Positions 9,087-17,724 of a stretch of DNA of 64,000 bases are shown piece after piece. Below the pieces are notes generated by a model. It searched no databases, was not told the origin of the DNA, and saw only the letters and a program-made list of their open reading frames with translations. Location: NCBI RefSeq assembly GCF_003863365.1, contig NZ_RQXT01000003.1, positions 62,001-126,000 on the forward strand, read 5' to 3'. A program made the translations under genes and the position numbers. Every line of letters starts with the position of its first letter. Position 1 is the stretch's first letter. The stretch comes from Mesorhizobium tamadayense. GTDB taxonomy: Bacteria; Pseudomonadota; Alphaproteobacteria; Rhizobiales; Rhizobiaceae.

Positions 9087-10317
9087 GGCCGCCTATCGTC
9101 GCTAGGAAGGACGTTCCGTGGCGGCCGGGCGCGAGGCCAAGATGGTCGGCGACGGTTTCGCCGATATCGGCGAAGGTCGGCCTGAGACCGATGTCGCCGC
9201 CCGTCAGTCCCGGCCCGATGCCGATCACTGGAATGCGCTCGCGCGTGTGGTCGGTGCCGCGCCAGATCGGATCATTGCCATGGTCTGCGGTGAGGATGAG
9301 CAGGTCGCCCGGCTTGATGCGCGACAGCGCTTCCGGCAGCCGGCGGTCGAAGGCCTCGAGCGCTCCGGCATAGCCGGCCACATCGCGCCTGTGGCCGAAC
9401 TCGGTGTCGAAATCGACGAAATTGGCGAAGACCAGATCGCCTTCGCCGGCGTCGTCCATGGCGCCCAGCGCCTTGTCGAACATCGCCATGTTGCCGCCCG
9501 CCTTGCGCACCTCCGAGATGCCGCGATGGGCGAAGATGTCGCCGATCTTGCCGACGGCGATGACCTTGCCGCCGCGCTCCGTCAGACGGTCGAGCAGGGT
9601 TGGCTCCGGCGGCGGCACGGCATAGTCGCGGCGGTTGTGGGTGCGCTGGAAGGTGGCTTTCGTCTCGCCCACGAAGGGCCGCGCGATCACCCGTCCGATC
9701 TTGAGCGGATCGATCAGTCGGCGCACCGTCCGGCAGAGCTCATACAGTCTTTCCAGGCCGAAATGCGTCTCGTGCGCGGCGATCTGCAACACGGAGTCCA
9801 CCGAGGTGTAACAGATCGGCTTGCCGGTGCGGACGTGCTCCTCGCCGAAGCGCTCGATGATCTCGGTTCCGGGCGCATGGCAATCGCCGAGGATGCCCGG
9901 CACCTTGCCTTCGCGGATGATCGCGCCGGTCAGCTCGGCCGGGAAGGCCGGCACGGTGTCGGGAAAGTAGCCCCAGTCGAAACGCACGGGCAGGCCGGCG
10001 ATCTCCCAATGGCCCGACGGCGTGTCCTTGCCGCTCGAAATCTCCTGGGCGGCGCCATGGAAGGACGCGGCAAGCAGCGGCATGTCGACGTCGAGCTTCA
10101 GCCCGGTTGCCGTGTGTGCCGCGCGGACAAGTCCGAGCGAGATCATGTTGGGCACGGCGAGCGGTCCGCTGCGCAAGCCTTCGCGATCCGCGCGGCCTTC
10201 GGCGCAGGCCTGCGCGATATGCCCGAACGTGTTGGCGCCGGCATCGCCGTAGCGTTCGGCATCGGCCGCTCCGCCGACGCCGAAAGAATCGAGAACGAAT
10301 AGGAAAGCCCGCGCCAT
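9070..10317 (-). CDS. deoB: Phosphopentomutase
   Basis: 415 residues, starting [16 protein letters not shown] at 10317. The alkaline-phosphatase-superfamily metal ligands are visible in the N-terminal VLDSFG, in [10 protein letters not shown], and in TADHGNDP and [10 protein letters not shown] near the C-terminus. It converts (deoxy)ribose 1-phosphate to the 5-phosphate in nucleoside salvage. The open frame continues upstream to 10890 without homology. The last 17 bases overlap mutM. No other deo gene is near. Confidence 0.95.
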   Translation of the reverse strand: MARAFLFVLDSFGVGGAADAERYGDAGANTFGHIAQACAEGRADREGLRSGPLAVPNMISLGLVRAAHTATGLKLDVDMPLLAASFHGAAQEISSGKDTPSGHWEIAGLPVRFDWGYFPDTVPAFPAELTGAIIREGKVPGILGDCHAPGTEIIERFGEEHVRTGKPICYTSVDSVLQIAAHETHFGLERLYELCRTVRRLIDPLKIGRVIARPFVGETKATFQRTHNRRDYAVPPPEPTLLDRLTERGGKVIAVGKIGDIFAHRGISEVRKAGGNMAMFDKALGAMDDAGEGDLVFANFVDFDTEFGHRRDVAGYAGALEAFDRRLPEALSRIKPGDLLILTADHGNDPIWRGTDHTRERIPVIGIGPGLTGGDIGLRPTFADIGETVADHLGLAPGRHGTSFLATIGGHARTA

Positions 10318-10451
10318 TGGGTGCCATTGTTGCCAGTCCAGGCAGCCAGACATAAGGTTCCGCGGCGGCGTTGGCAAATCGGAAACCAACCCGCAACGGC
10401 CTGCGCCACAGTCCTGCAATCGGGCGCAGCGTCGGCGGAGCGCGGCAAGGG

Positions 10452-11385
10452 ATGGGCAAGGTCGGGGGATCCGTGGCAAGCCAGGCTTTGGGGATGTGCG
10501 CGGCGGCTCTCGCGGTGCTCTGCGCGGCCTCGCCGGCGTACGCCGACTGGCGCGACGAAATCGGCACGTTTCGCATAGGCATCGTCGCCGAGCCCGGAGG
10601 CGGCAACACAGTTCCCGGCCGGGCACGCTTGACCGATGCCTATACCAACGCGCTGCATGAAGGTCGAGTTCGTGGTTGCCCGCGACTATGCGGCGTTGAT
10701 CGAGGCGCAGGCGAGCGGCCGCGTCCAGTACGCGGTCTATTCGGCGCTCGCTTATGCTTCTGCTTCGGAGCGCTGCGGCTGCGTCGAGCCGCTGGTGGCG
10801 CCGGTCGATGCCGATGGGGCCGTCGGCATCCGGTCCGTGCTGGTGACGCGCGACGGCAAAGTGCCGGACCTCGCCGCCATGGCATCGCACCGGATCGCGA
10901 TCGCGCCCGCGGACAATGTCGCCGGTTCTCTGCTGCCACTGACCGGTCTGGCTGGCGAAGGCGTGAAGATCGCGGAGGATTCACCCTTCCTGGCGCGCTC
11001 CCCTTCGGCCACCGCGGCCGAGACGATGCTCGGCGACGGCGAAGCCGACGGCCTGTTCGGCTGGGAGCCCGTCGGCGCCGATGGCCAGCCCATCGATACG
11101 GGCGGCACGATCATGCGGCTCGAGGCCGCCGGCGTCCCGAAGACGTCGCTTCGGGTGCTATGGACCTCGGCTCCGCTGCGATACGGCCCTCATGCCGTGC
11201 GCAGCGATCTCGATGCCGAAGCAAATCGTCGGCTGGCCGTGTTCCTGACCAATCTCAAGTCGCTGACCCCGGACGTCTACGATCTTCTGGAATCGACGCA
11301 TTCCGGCGGCTTCGAGCTGGCCGTGTCAAAGGACTACGCAACGGCGCTGGCCATCGTGCAGCGGGAATCGGGCGGCCAGCAATGA
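10452..11385 (+). pseudogene. PhnD-like phosphate/phosphonate binding protein, frameshifted
   Basis: The first part reads from an ATG at 10452 with a signal peptide ([13 protein letters not shown]) and the mature start [13 protein letters not shown]. The frame is lost near 10660-10672. The rest, from [18 protein letters not shown] to the stop at 11385, continues in the +1 frame and keeps the family pattern. The two halves would join into one periplasmic binding protein of about 310 residues. Either it is inactivated or the read has a one-base error. A shorter product from an ATG at 10636 would lack a signal peptide. It stands beside the Tad pilus genes with no permease. Confidence 0.7.
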
Positions 11386-11389
11386 TTTC

Positions 11390-12010
11390 TCAGCAATCGG
11401 TGCAGAGTACCGTGGGGCCGCGGCGCGGCCTCAGATAGTATGTTTCGCCCATGGCTATGTTGTTGAAGGCCGAGGTCAAGCCAAGTGCCTTCGAATCGCC
11501 GGCCGACCAGGTGATGATCGGCTTGTAGCCGAGGTCGCTTTCCACCCGGACAAGGAAGGTGTTGCGGATCGTCAGCGTTGACGGAACCGTGGTGATGCTG
11601 TCCTTCACCGCGTCGACGCTATAGGTGCTGCCTACAAGCTTGCGCGACCACGCCACCTTCACCTTGGGCGTCGCTTCGTCGGTGATCTGGATCCCGGTAA
11701 TGATGATCGTCGGCGTAGAGCGGTTGTAGGGCTGCAGCGTCGAGGTGCCGATCCTCATGATCGCATCGAGAGCGGCTTTGTCTACGCTCGTCTGCTGCGT
11801 GACGAGGTCCGCCACCATGCTGCCGATGCGGCTGACCTTCTTGCTGGTCTCGATCGCCTGCGAGGCTTCCATCGTGATGAAGTACATGATGAGCAGCACC
11901 GGCACGATGAACGCGAACTCGATTGCCGCGATGCCGCGGCGATCGCGGCAAAACCGCGCTGCCTTCGCCACAATAGCCGAATTTCCCCAGTGTGCCCCCG
12001 CACGGTACAT
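11390..12010 (-). CDS. TadE/TadG-like pilus assembly protein
   Basis: 206 residues. A basic N-terminus (FCRDRRGIAAIEFAFIVP) leads into one membrane segment, the TadE-type pseudopilin pattern in which RGxAAIEFA precedes the hydrophobic stretch. The rest is presumably periplasmic. Such proteins are minor components that help assemble or anchor Flp pili. It ends 4 bases from the end of the facing PhnD-like pseudogene, and follows a second TadE-like gene in the same direction, probably as one operon. Confidence 0.8.
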   Translation of the reverse strand: MYRAGAHWGNSAIVAKAARFCRDRRGIAAIEFAFIVPVLLIMYFITMEASQAIETSKKVSRIGSMVADLVTQQTSVDKAALDAIMRIGTSTLQPYNRSTPTIIITGIQITDEATPKVKVAWSRKLVGSTYSVDAVKDSITTVPSTLTIRNTFLVRVESDLGYKPIITWSAGDSKALGLTSAFNNIAMGETYYLRPRRGPTVLCTDC

Positions 12011-12051
12011 ATCTTACCCCTACGCCGCCGCAGTCCCGGCCGACCGCAATC

Positions 12052-12660
12052 TCAGTTGTCGAATGGTTCGTTCTGCCAGGTCACCGATGCGAAGTGCAAT
12101 GTCTTGCCGTCTTTCAGATTGGCCATCTGCTTGGCCAGGAAATCGGTCATGACCGGCCATTTATAGAAAACCCGCAGCATATTTTTCGATTCCGCCAGCC
12201 CGGGAGAAACCGTGAAGCTTGTCGAGCCGGCGCCTTGCGTCAGCACGATGTCGCGGTCCACGATCTTGAAGCCCGCCGCAGCGGCGTCGGCGAAGGTGGC
12301 ATATTCGCGCAGGTCCACCAGCAGTGAAGCGTTTGACCCGGACCCGAGGCAGTTCGTGGCGACCATGATCTCCAGCCTGTCGCAGATCAGCGTCTTGATC
12401 GAGGCTTCGGTGACGTCGGCTTTCCTGATCTGGCCCGTTCGCAACTGGCGCGCGATATCGTCGGTGGCGTTGGCCATCACTTCCTGGCCGGCGAACGAGA
12501 TGCAGCTTTCGAGGATGGCGAAAACGAGCAGCGCGAACGGCATGGCCAGCATCGCGAATTCCAACGCCGTGCTGCCGCGCCTGTCGCTGAAGAAGCCATG
12601 GCGGGGCTTTGCCCGTGCCTTGCCGTCCATGCCACCCTCGGATGCCGGATCCTTGCTCAT
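12052..12660 (-). CDS. TadE/TadG-like pilus assembly protein
   Basis: About 202 residues from the ATG at 12660 (MSKDPASEGG). FFSDRRGSTALEFAMLAMP is the TadE-type N-terminal motif before a single hydrophobic segment. The remaining region has two cysteines. A longer form from 12714 is possible. It lies just upstream of the other TadE-like gene, and together they probably encode the minor pseudopilins of the Tad machine encoded on the opposite strand. Confidence 0.8.
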   Translation of the reverse strand: MSKDPASEGGMDGKARAKPRHGFFSDRRGSTALEFAMLAMPFALLVFAILESCISFAGQEVMANATDDIARQLRTGQIRKADVTEASIKTLICDRLEIMVATNCLGSGSNASLLVDLREYATFADAAAAGFKIVDRDIVLTQGAGSTSFTVSPGLAESKNMLRVFYKWPVMTDFLAKQMANLKDGKTLHFASVTWQNEPFDN

Positions 12661-12798
12661 GTCCCGTTCCTGCCGATCCCTTGCAATGTCGGCGGCAACA
12701 TAGCGAAAACCCATTGAGGTCCGGTTTGGACGAGCGTTAAATTCGCCGGGCGACCTTTAACCCGCCATTAACGTCGCGGGCGCTTCCCGGCATCAGCC

Positions 12799-13221
12799 TC
12801 AGCGGGCTGCGTTCATTTCGGTTTCGGAAGTTCTCTCCGCTTCGCTCTTGAACGAGCTTTCGCAATAGGGCGTGCAGGACATGGTCTGGACGTCGGCGCG
12901 CCGGTAGATGCGCACCGAGGATGCGGCTTGGCGGACGACCGTCACCTGCTCATCGATGATCGGGCTGCCATCAGAATCGAGCACGACCAGATTGGTGACG
13001 CCGAACCCCTTGCCGGTGAGGACGACCGTCGAGGCATCTTGCACGGCGGCGTCGGCGATTGCCGGATTGCCGATGACGATCGTATCGGCGGCGCGCGACA
13101 GTTTGACGATCTTTGCCTGATTCATGGTGACCTCGATGCCGGTGCCGGCGCTGGCCGGCATGAGGAAAGCGGCAACTGCCAGCAGCGCGACGACTGGAAA
13201 TGGCGATCTCGACAAGGTCAT
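12799..13221 (-). CDS. Orphan CpaC N-terminal-domain pilus protein
   Basis: 140 residues with a cleavable signal peptide ending ASA-G. The body (MNQAKIVKLSRAADTIVIGNPAIADA ... LTGKGFGVTNLVVLD) matches the N-terminal domain of type II/III secretins such as CpaC, without any secretin pore domain. A short tail has two Cys. It may help position the CpaC secretin in the periplasm. It is transcribed away from the pilin gene and leads the TadE-like genes. This stand-alone domain is a recurring companion of rhizobial Tad loci, but its role is inferred. Confidence 0.75.
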   Translation of the reverse strand: MTLSRSPFPVVALLAVAAFLMPASAGTGIEVTMNQAKIVKLSRAADTIVIGNPAIADAAVQDASTVVLTGKGFGVTNLVVLDSDGSPIIDEQVTVVRQAASSVRIYRRADVQTMSCTPYCESSFKSEAERTSETEMNAAR

Positions 13222-13577
13222 TGAAGCGCTCCGGGCGGCAGACTGTTCAACGGAAGATGAACGAAATTGGTGAACCGACGGTTAAACGCTGCATGGCTGC
13301 GATAAGGATTGGTCGCATCGAGGGTCATGAGCCAGCAGCATGCGCTGTTTTAGCAAAATCGCGGGTGGGCCGGATCTCCGCGCTTTTCCTGCCCGCCATG
13401 CCGCCTTTCGATATTTAGGCCACGGTTAACCAAGCAACGGGTTCGCCGCCGGAAAGGAATCGGTAAGGGTATTTATTAAGCCGATTGAAAGGGCTTCTCC
13501 CTAGATTTGCGGCATCCGATCAACCGCCAAACAGAAGTTGACGGAAGTGCTGTAACACGTGGAGTAGGAGCTCTCGA
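13222..13577. promoter_or_regulatory. Divergent promoter region of pilin and CpaC-N genes
   Basis: About 356 bases with no gene, between the leftward CpaC-N-like gene and the rightward pilin. The part from about 13420 to 13520 is AT-richer (for example GTATTTATTAAG near 13470) and probably carries the pilin promoter. No specific operator was identified. Confidence 0.4.
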
Positions 13578-13751
13578 ATGTCTAACCTCATCGCACGTTT
13601 CGTGAAGGACGAATCCGGCGCGACCGCCATCGAATACGGCCTGATCGCCGCTCTCATCGCGCTCGCCATCATGGTTGGCGCCGGCCAGCTCGGCACCGCC
13701 CTGAACGAGAAGTTCACGGCGATTGCCAGTGCGGTCAAAAACTCCAACTAG
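13578..13751 (+). CDS. flp: Flp family type IVb pilin
   Basis: 57 residues, MSNLIARFVKDESGATAIEYG followed by a hydrophobic helix. The G-AxAIEYG pattern is the Flp prepilin cleavage site: CpaA would cut after the Gly, leaving Glu+5 and Tyr+6 in the mature N-terminus. It is the structural subunit of the Tad pilus. A strong ribosome site (GGAGTAGGAG) lies 6-15 bases upstream. It has its own terminator, so pilin can be made in excess over the assembly proteins. Confidence 0.95.
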   Translation: MSNLIARFVKDESGATAIEYGLIAALIALAIMVGAGQLGTALNEKFTAIASAVKNSN

Positions 13752-13788
13752 TAACAAACCGAGTGACGACGAAGTCGCTCTCGACGGG

Positions 13789-13817
13789 AAGGGCCGCCTC
13801 AAGGCGGCCCTTGTTCG
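13789..13817 (+). terminator. Terminator after the pilin gene
   Basis: AAGGGCCGCC, loop TCAA and GGCGGCCCTT form a perfect 10-bp stem at 13789-13812, followed by the T-rich TTGTTCGTT. It lies 37 bases after the pilin stop. Confidence 0.85.
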
Positions 13818-13903
13818 TTGCCGCATCTGGTTGCGCGCGATTTTGATCGCTCGGCACTGACTGACCGTTAATGGGCGTGTTATTTTTGGCATTGTGTTGT
13901 CCC

Positions 13904-14422
13904 ATGCTTGAAGCCGTGATCTTCGTTGTCTTTCCTTTCTGCATGCTGTTCGCGGCGATCTCTGACATGCTTTCGATGACGATCGCCAACCGGGTGCCGG
14001 TGCTGCTCCTGGCGACGTTTGCCCTGGTAGCTCCCTTGACCGGGATGGACTGGGCAACCTATGGCTGGCACTTCGCGGCTGGTGCCCTGGTGCTGGCGGT
14101 GACCTTCGGCCTGTTCGCGCTCGGCGGCATGGGCGGCGGCGATGCCAAGCTCCTGGCGGCGACCGCGGTATGGATGGGGCTCAACATCAATCTCATCGGC
14201 TATCTGGTAACCTCGACATTGATCGGTGGCCTGCTGACGATTGCCATTCTGGCCTACCGGAAATCGCCATTCGCGGTCTATACCGGCCATAACCGCTTTC
14301 TGCGCCATTTCGCCGACGAGAGCGTGGGCATTCCTTACGGCGTCGCGCTTGGGCTCGGCGGGCTTATCACCTTTCCGGATTCGCCGCTGATGGTCTGGGC
14401 GCTGGACAGGCTCACCACCTAG
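13904..14422 (+). CDS. cpaA: Prepilin peptidase CpaA/TadV
   Basis: 172 residues from 13904 (MLEAVIFVVFPFCM). An in-frame start at 13871 adds 11 residues, and neither has a clear ribosome site. It is a multi-pass membrane protein with the two catalytic aspartates of A24 aspartic peptidases, in AAISDMLSM and in GGGDAKLLA. It cleaves and may methylate the Flp prepilin and TadE-like proteins. It is separated from the pilin by a terminator and followed by another. Confidence 0.9.
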   Translation: MLEAVIFVVFPFCMLFAAISDMLSMTIANRVPVLLLATFALVAPLTGMDWATYGWHFAAGALVLAVTFGLFALGGMGGGDAKLLAATAVWMGLNINLIGYLVTSTLIGGLLTIAILAYRKSPFAVYTGHNRFLRHFADESVGIPYGVALGLGGLITFPDSPLMVWALDRLTT

Positions 14423-14445
14423 CTGTTTCGCAAGAGAGTTTCTCG

Positions 14446-14467
14446 AGGCGGCCTGGCCGCCTTTTTC
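14446..14467 (+). terminator. Terminator after cpaA
   Basis: AGGCGGC and GCCGCCT form a 7-bp stem around a three-base loop at 14446-14462, followed by TTTTC. It lies 24 bases after the cpaA stop. Confidence 0.8.
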
Positions 14468-14612
14468 GTTAACGACAAGCGGGTCCATCCAATTTAAGTA
14501 AACCTTAAATTAATCACGATCGTAAGCATTACATTAACCTTGTTTTGACGATTGCAGCTGCAAAGTCCGGCCTGGCGAGGTTGTTTGCCTTGAGGGCGAA
14601 GGGTTCGGACGA

Positions 14613-15422
14613 ATGCCAGCATCCCGATTGATCATTCTGGGCGTGGCGGTGGCCGCAGCGGGCGGCGCAGGCTATGTCGCAAAGAACATGGTCGTGGCGC
14701 CAGCGCCTCGGGTCGTCGTCGACGCCAAGTCGCCGGCGATAGCGCTGCAGGACGTCTTGGTGCTTTCCGGCGATGTCGCGATGGGCAACCAGCTCGGTGA
14801 CAGCATCAGCTGGGAGCAGTGGCCGGCCAGCGGCGTCAACGCCAATTTCATCACTCGTGCTGCCGAACCGGACGCGGTCGAAAAGCTCAAGGGCTCTGTG
14901 GCCCGTGTGGCCATGTATACCGGCGAGCCGTTGCGGCGCTCCAAGCTGGTCGGCGAGGGGCAGAGCTTCATGTCGTCGATCCTGCCGTCCGGCATGCGCG
15001 CGGTCGCGACCGCCATATCGGCCGACACATCGGCAGGCGGCTTTATCCTGCCCAATGATTTCGTCGACGTCATCATGACCCGGCGCGCCGACGCCGGTAA
15101 CGGCGGCAGCGGCTTCAGCACCGAGACCATCCTCAAGAACATCCGTGTCCTGGCCATCGACCAGACCATCCAGGAGGACGAGGAAGGCAAGAAGACCAGG
15201 GTCGGCCAGACCGCGACGCTGGAGCTGACGCCGCAGCAAGCGGAGATCATCACCGTGGCGCAGCAGATGGCGGACCGTCTGACCCTGGCGCTGCGTTCGA
15301 TCACCGACACGAATGAGAAGAATCTGGGCGAGGCCGATTATCTGGTGAACGGCAATGGCCGGCGCGGCACGGTGCGATTGATCAAGTCGGGCGAAGTTTC
15401 CGAAGTGGGAGCAAGGAAATGA
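14613..15422 (+). CDS. cpaB: Flp pilus assembly protein CpaB
   Basis: 269 residues. An N-terminal membrane segment (LIILGVAVAAAGGAGYVA) is followed by an SAF-like domain with the conserved GMRAVATAISADTSAGGFILPNDFVDVI region, and then the C-terminal RcpC/CpaB domain (LELTPQQAEIITVAQQ). By family it is a periplasmic component that works with the secretin. It opens the main cpaBCDEF-tadBC operon. Its last four bases overlap the start of cpaC (ATGA). The preceding gap of 190 bases, AT-rich near 14490-14540, should hold the operon promoter. Confidence 0.93.
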   Translation: MPASRLIILGVAVAAAGGAGYVAKNMVVAPAPRVVVDAKSPAIALQDVLVLSGDVAMGNQLGDSISWEQWPASGVNANFITRAAEPDAVEKLKGSVARVAMYTGEPLRRSKLVGEGQSFMSSILPSGMRAVATAISADTSAGGFILPNDFVDVIMTRRADAGNGGSGFSTETILKNIRVLAIDQTIQEDEEGKKTRVGQTATLELTPQQAEIITVAQQMADRLTLALRSITDTNEKNLGEADYLVNGNGRRGTVRLIKSGEVSEVGARK

Positions 15423-16945
15423 GGCTAAATGGTAAACTGCCGGGCATCGCGGCGGCAATCGGCCTTTTCCTGCTCGGCACCAATGCGCCCGGCGTCGTCG
15501 AGGCCAAGGCCGCGAACAGGGCGGCGGGTGTGACGGCCTCGGTCGCCTCGCAGCGCGTCAAGCTCGGTCTCAACAAGTCGGTGGTCATCGATCTGCCGAG
15601 CGACGCCTACGACATCCTCGTCGCCAATCCGGCGGTCGCCGACGCGGTGACGCGCACGGCGCGCCGCATCTATCTGTTCGGCAAGGCGGTCGGCGAGACC
15701 AACATCTTCGTCTTCGGTCCCAACGGCGAGCAGATTGCCAGCCTCGACCTGGCGGTCGAACGCGACGTCGCCGGACTGGAAGACTATCTCAAGCGCTTCC
15801 TCCCGACGTCGCAGATCAAGGTCGAGCTGCTGAACGACAACGTGATTCTCACCGGCGATGTGGACACTCCGCTCGACGCCAAGCGCGCGGTCGACCTGGC
15901 GACCATCTTCGTCACGGGCGGTGAAGCGACGACCGGCCAATATTCCCAGACAGCCGCCGGCGGCTCGGCCAATGGCGGCGTCGACATCAACAATCCCGAC
16001 CAGGAGCGCCGGGTCTCCAAGATCGTCAATCTGTTGCAGATCATCGGCGACGATCAGGTGACGCTGAAGGTGACGGTGGCGGAAGTCAGCCGCTCGGTGA
16101 TGAAGCAGCTCGGCGTCAACATGATCGGCAACGGCGGCAGCAACGGCATTTCCTGGGGCGCGCTCAGCGACAATTTCACCGGCCTCGGCAAGCAGCTGTC
16201 CAATTCGGGCTTCAATGTCGGGACGTCGTCGATCCAAGCCTACATCAATGCCATGGAATCGGCCGGCGTCATGAAGACGCTGGCTGAGCCGACGCTCACT
16301 GCGGTGTCCGGCGAGAAGGCGACCTTCAAGGTCGGCGGCGAATACAACATGGTGAACAGCGTTTCCGCCAACGTCTCGACTGACAACCAGACAGGGCTGA
16401 AGACCTATTCGATCGAGAAGATCGAATACGGCATCGGATTGGAGTTCCAGCCGGTGGTGCTGTCACCCGGCCGGATTAGCCTGAAAGTCAGGACCTCCGT
16501 CTCCGAGCCGACAACCGAGGCATCGGTTTCGCTCTCCGAGGGCGTCACGAGTCCCGGCATGAACGCCTTGTCGCTGCGCAAGCGCCTGGCCGATACGACG
16601 GTGGAGCTGCCTTCCGGTGGTTCGATGATGATCGCAGGCCTCGTGCGCGACGACGTCAGGCAGGCTGTCAACGGATTGCCCGGGCTGACCAAGATCCCCG
16701 TGCTCGGCGCGCTCTTCCGCAGCCGCGACTTCGTGCGCAACGAGAGCGAGCTCGTCATCATCATCACGCCCTATCTGGCGCGGCCGGTGGCGCGCAACGA
16801 ATTGGCCAAGCCCGACGACAATTTCAACGCGCCGAGCGACGGCGCAGGCATGTTCCTTGGCCGCGTCAATCGCGTCTACGGCACCATGCAGACCGACAGG
16901 CCACCCGGCCGTTATCACGGCGTCGTTGGCTTCATCTACAAGTGA
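15419..16945 (+). CDS. cpaC: Pilus secretin CpaC (RcpA)
   Basis: 508 residues with a signal peptide. The N-terminal pilus domain (LNKSVVIDLPSDAYDILVANPAVADA) is followed by a BON-like stretch, then the secretin domain with AEPTLTAVSGEKATFKVGG and the signature VELPSGGSMMIAGLVRDD near the end. It forms the outer-membrane channel through which the Flp pilus passes. The start overlaps the cpaB stop. The separate gene at 12799-13221 encodes only the first of these domains. Confidence 0.94.
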   Translation: MRLNGKLPGIAAAIGLFLLGTNAPGVVEAKAANRAAGVTASVASQRVKLGLNKSVVIDLPSDAYDILVANPAVADAVTRTARRIYLFGKAVGETNIFVFGPNGEQIASLDLAVERDVAGLEDYLKRFLPTSQIKVELLNDNVILTGDVDTPLDAKRAVDLATIFVTGGEATTGQYSQTAAGGSANGGVDINNPDQERRVSKIVNLLQIIGDDQVTLKVTVAEVSRSVMKQLGVNMIGNGGSNGISWGALSDNFTGLGKQLSNSGFNVGTSSIQAYINAMESAGVMKTLAEPTLTAVSGEKATFKVGGEYNMVNSVSANVSTDNQTGLKTYSIEKIEYGIGLEFQPVVLSPGRISLKVRTSVSEPTTEASVSLSEGVTSPGMNALSLRKRLADTTVELPSGGSMMIAGLVRDDVRQAVNGLPGLTKIPVLGALFRSRDFVRNESELVIIITPYLARPVARNELAKPDDNFNAPSDGAGMFLGRVNRVYGTMQTDRPPGRYHGVVGFIYK

Positions 16946-16959
16946 GCGGGGAAGCGGAT

Positions 16960-17700
16960 ATGTCTCAGTCAGCATCAAAGGCCATGACGATCGCGGTGGC
17001 AGGATCGGGCCGCGAACGTATCCGCCGGGCTGTCGCTCCCGCCCTGGCGATCATGCTTGCGACGTCGCTCGCCGGCTGCTCCAGCTGGCACCGCGACAGC
17101 GTTACGGTTGGCGCCATCCCGGACGACTATCGCACCAATCATCCGATCGTCATCGCCGAGAAGAACCAGAAGATCGACCTTCCGGTCGGCGCCGGTGATC
17201 GCGGCATGACGGGCTCGCAGCGCGACACACTGCTCGGCTTCCTCGACGGTTACGACAGGAGCGCTGCGCCGGCGCTGACCATTGCGACGCCGGTCGGTTC
17301 CGCGAACCAGGCCGCCGCCCAGGCCGCCAGCCGTGACTTCGCCAGGCTTGCCATGGCGGCCGGCGTCAAGCGCGACCGGATCGTCATGACGTCTTACCAG
17401 TCCGCCGTGCCTGAAGCCTCGGCGCCGGTCCGCGTCGCCTTCGTTACCGTGAAGGCCCAGACCGACAAATGCGGGCGCTGGCCGGAAGACCTGCTGCAGA
17501 CATCGGAAAACAGGCACTACGCAGATTTCGGGTGTTCATATCAGAACAACCTTGCCGCCCAGATGTCCAATCCCAACGATCTACTCGGGCCGCGCAAGCA
17601 GTCCGACATCGACGCCGAAAATCGCGGCAGGGTGATCGATGTCTATCGCGGCAGAGGCATTTCGGACGAGTTCCTCGGCAATTCGGAAGTGACTTACTGA
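16960..17700 (+). CDS. cpaD: CpaD-like pilus lipoprotein
   Basis: 246 residues from the ATG at 16960, with GGGGAAGCG upstream. A GTG at 16942 would add six residues. The N-terminus ends in a lipobox (LAGC). The rest matches the CpaD pattern: a VIAEKNQKIDLPVG segment, a FLDGYDRSAAP region, and two Cys in CGRWP and FGCSYQNNLAAQM. It is probably an outer-membrane lipoprotein that stabilises the CpaC secretin. Confidence 0.9.
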   Translation: MSQSASKAMTIAVAGSGRERIRRAVAPALAIMLATSLAGCSSWHRDSVTVGAIPDDYRTNHPIVIAEKNQKIDLPVGAGDRGMTGSQRDTLLGFLDGYDRSAAPALTIATPVGSANQAAAQAASRDFARLAMAAGVKRDRIVMTSYQSAVPEASAPVRVAFVTVKAQTDKCGRWPEDLLQTSENRHYADFGCSYQNNLAAQMSNPNDLLGPRKQSDIDAENRGRVIDVYRGRGISDEFLGNSEVTY

Positions 17701-17724
17701 GCCGCGCCGGATCACGGAAAGAGC

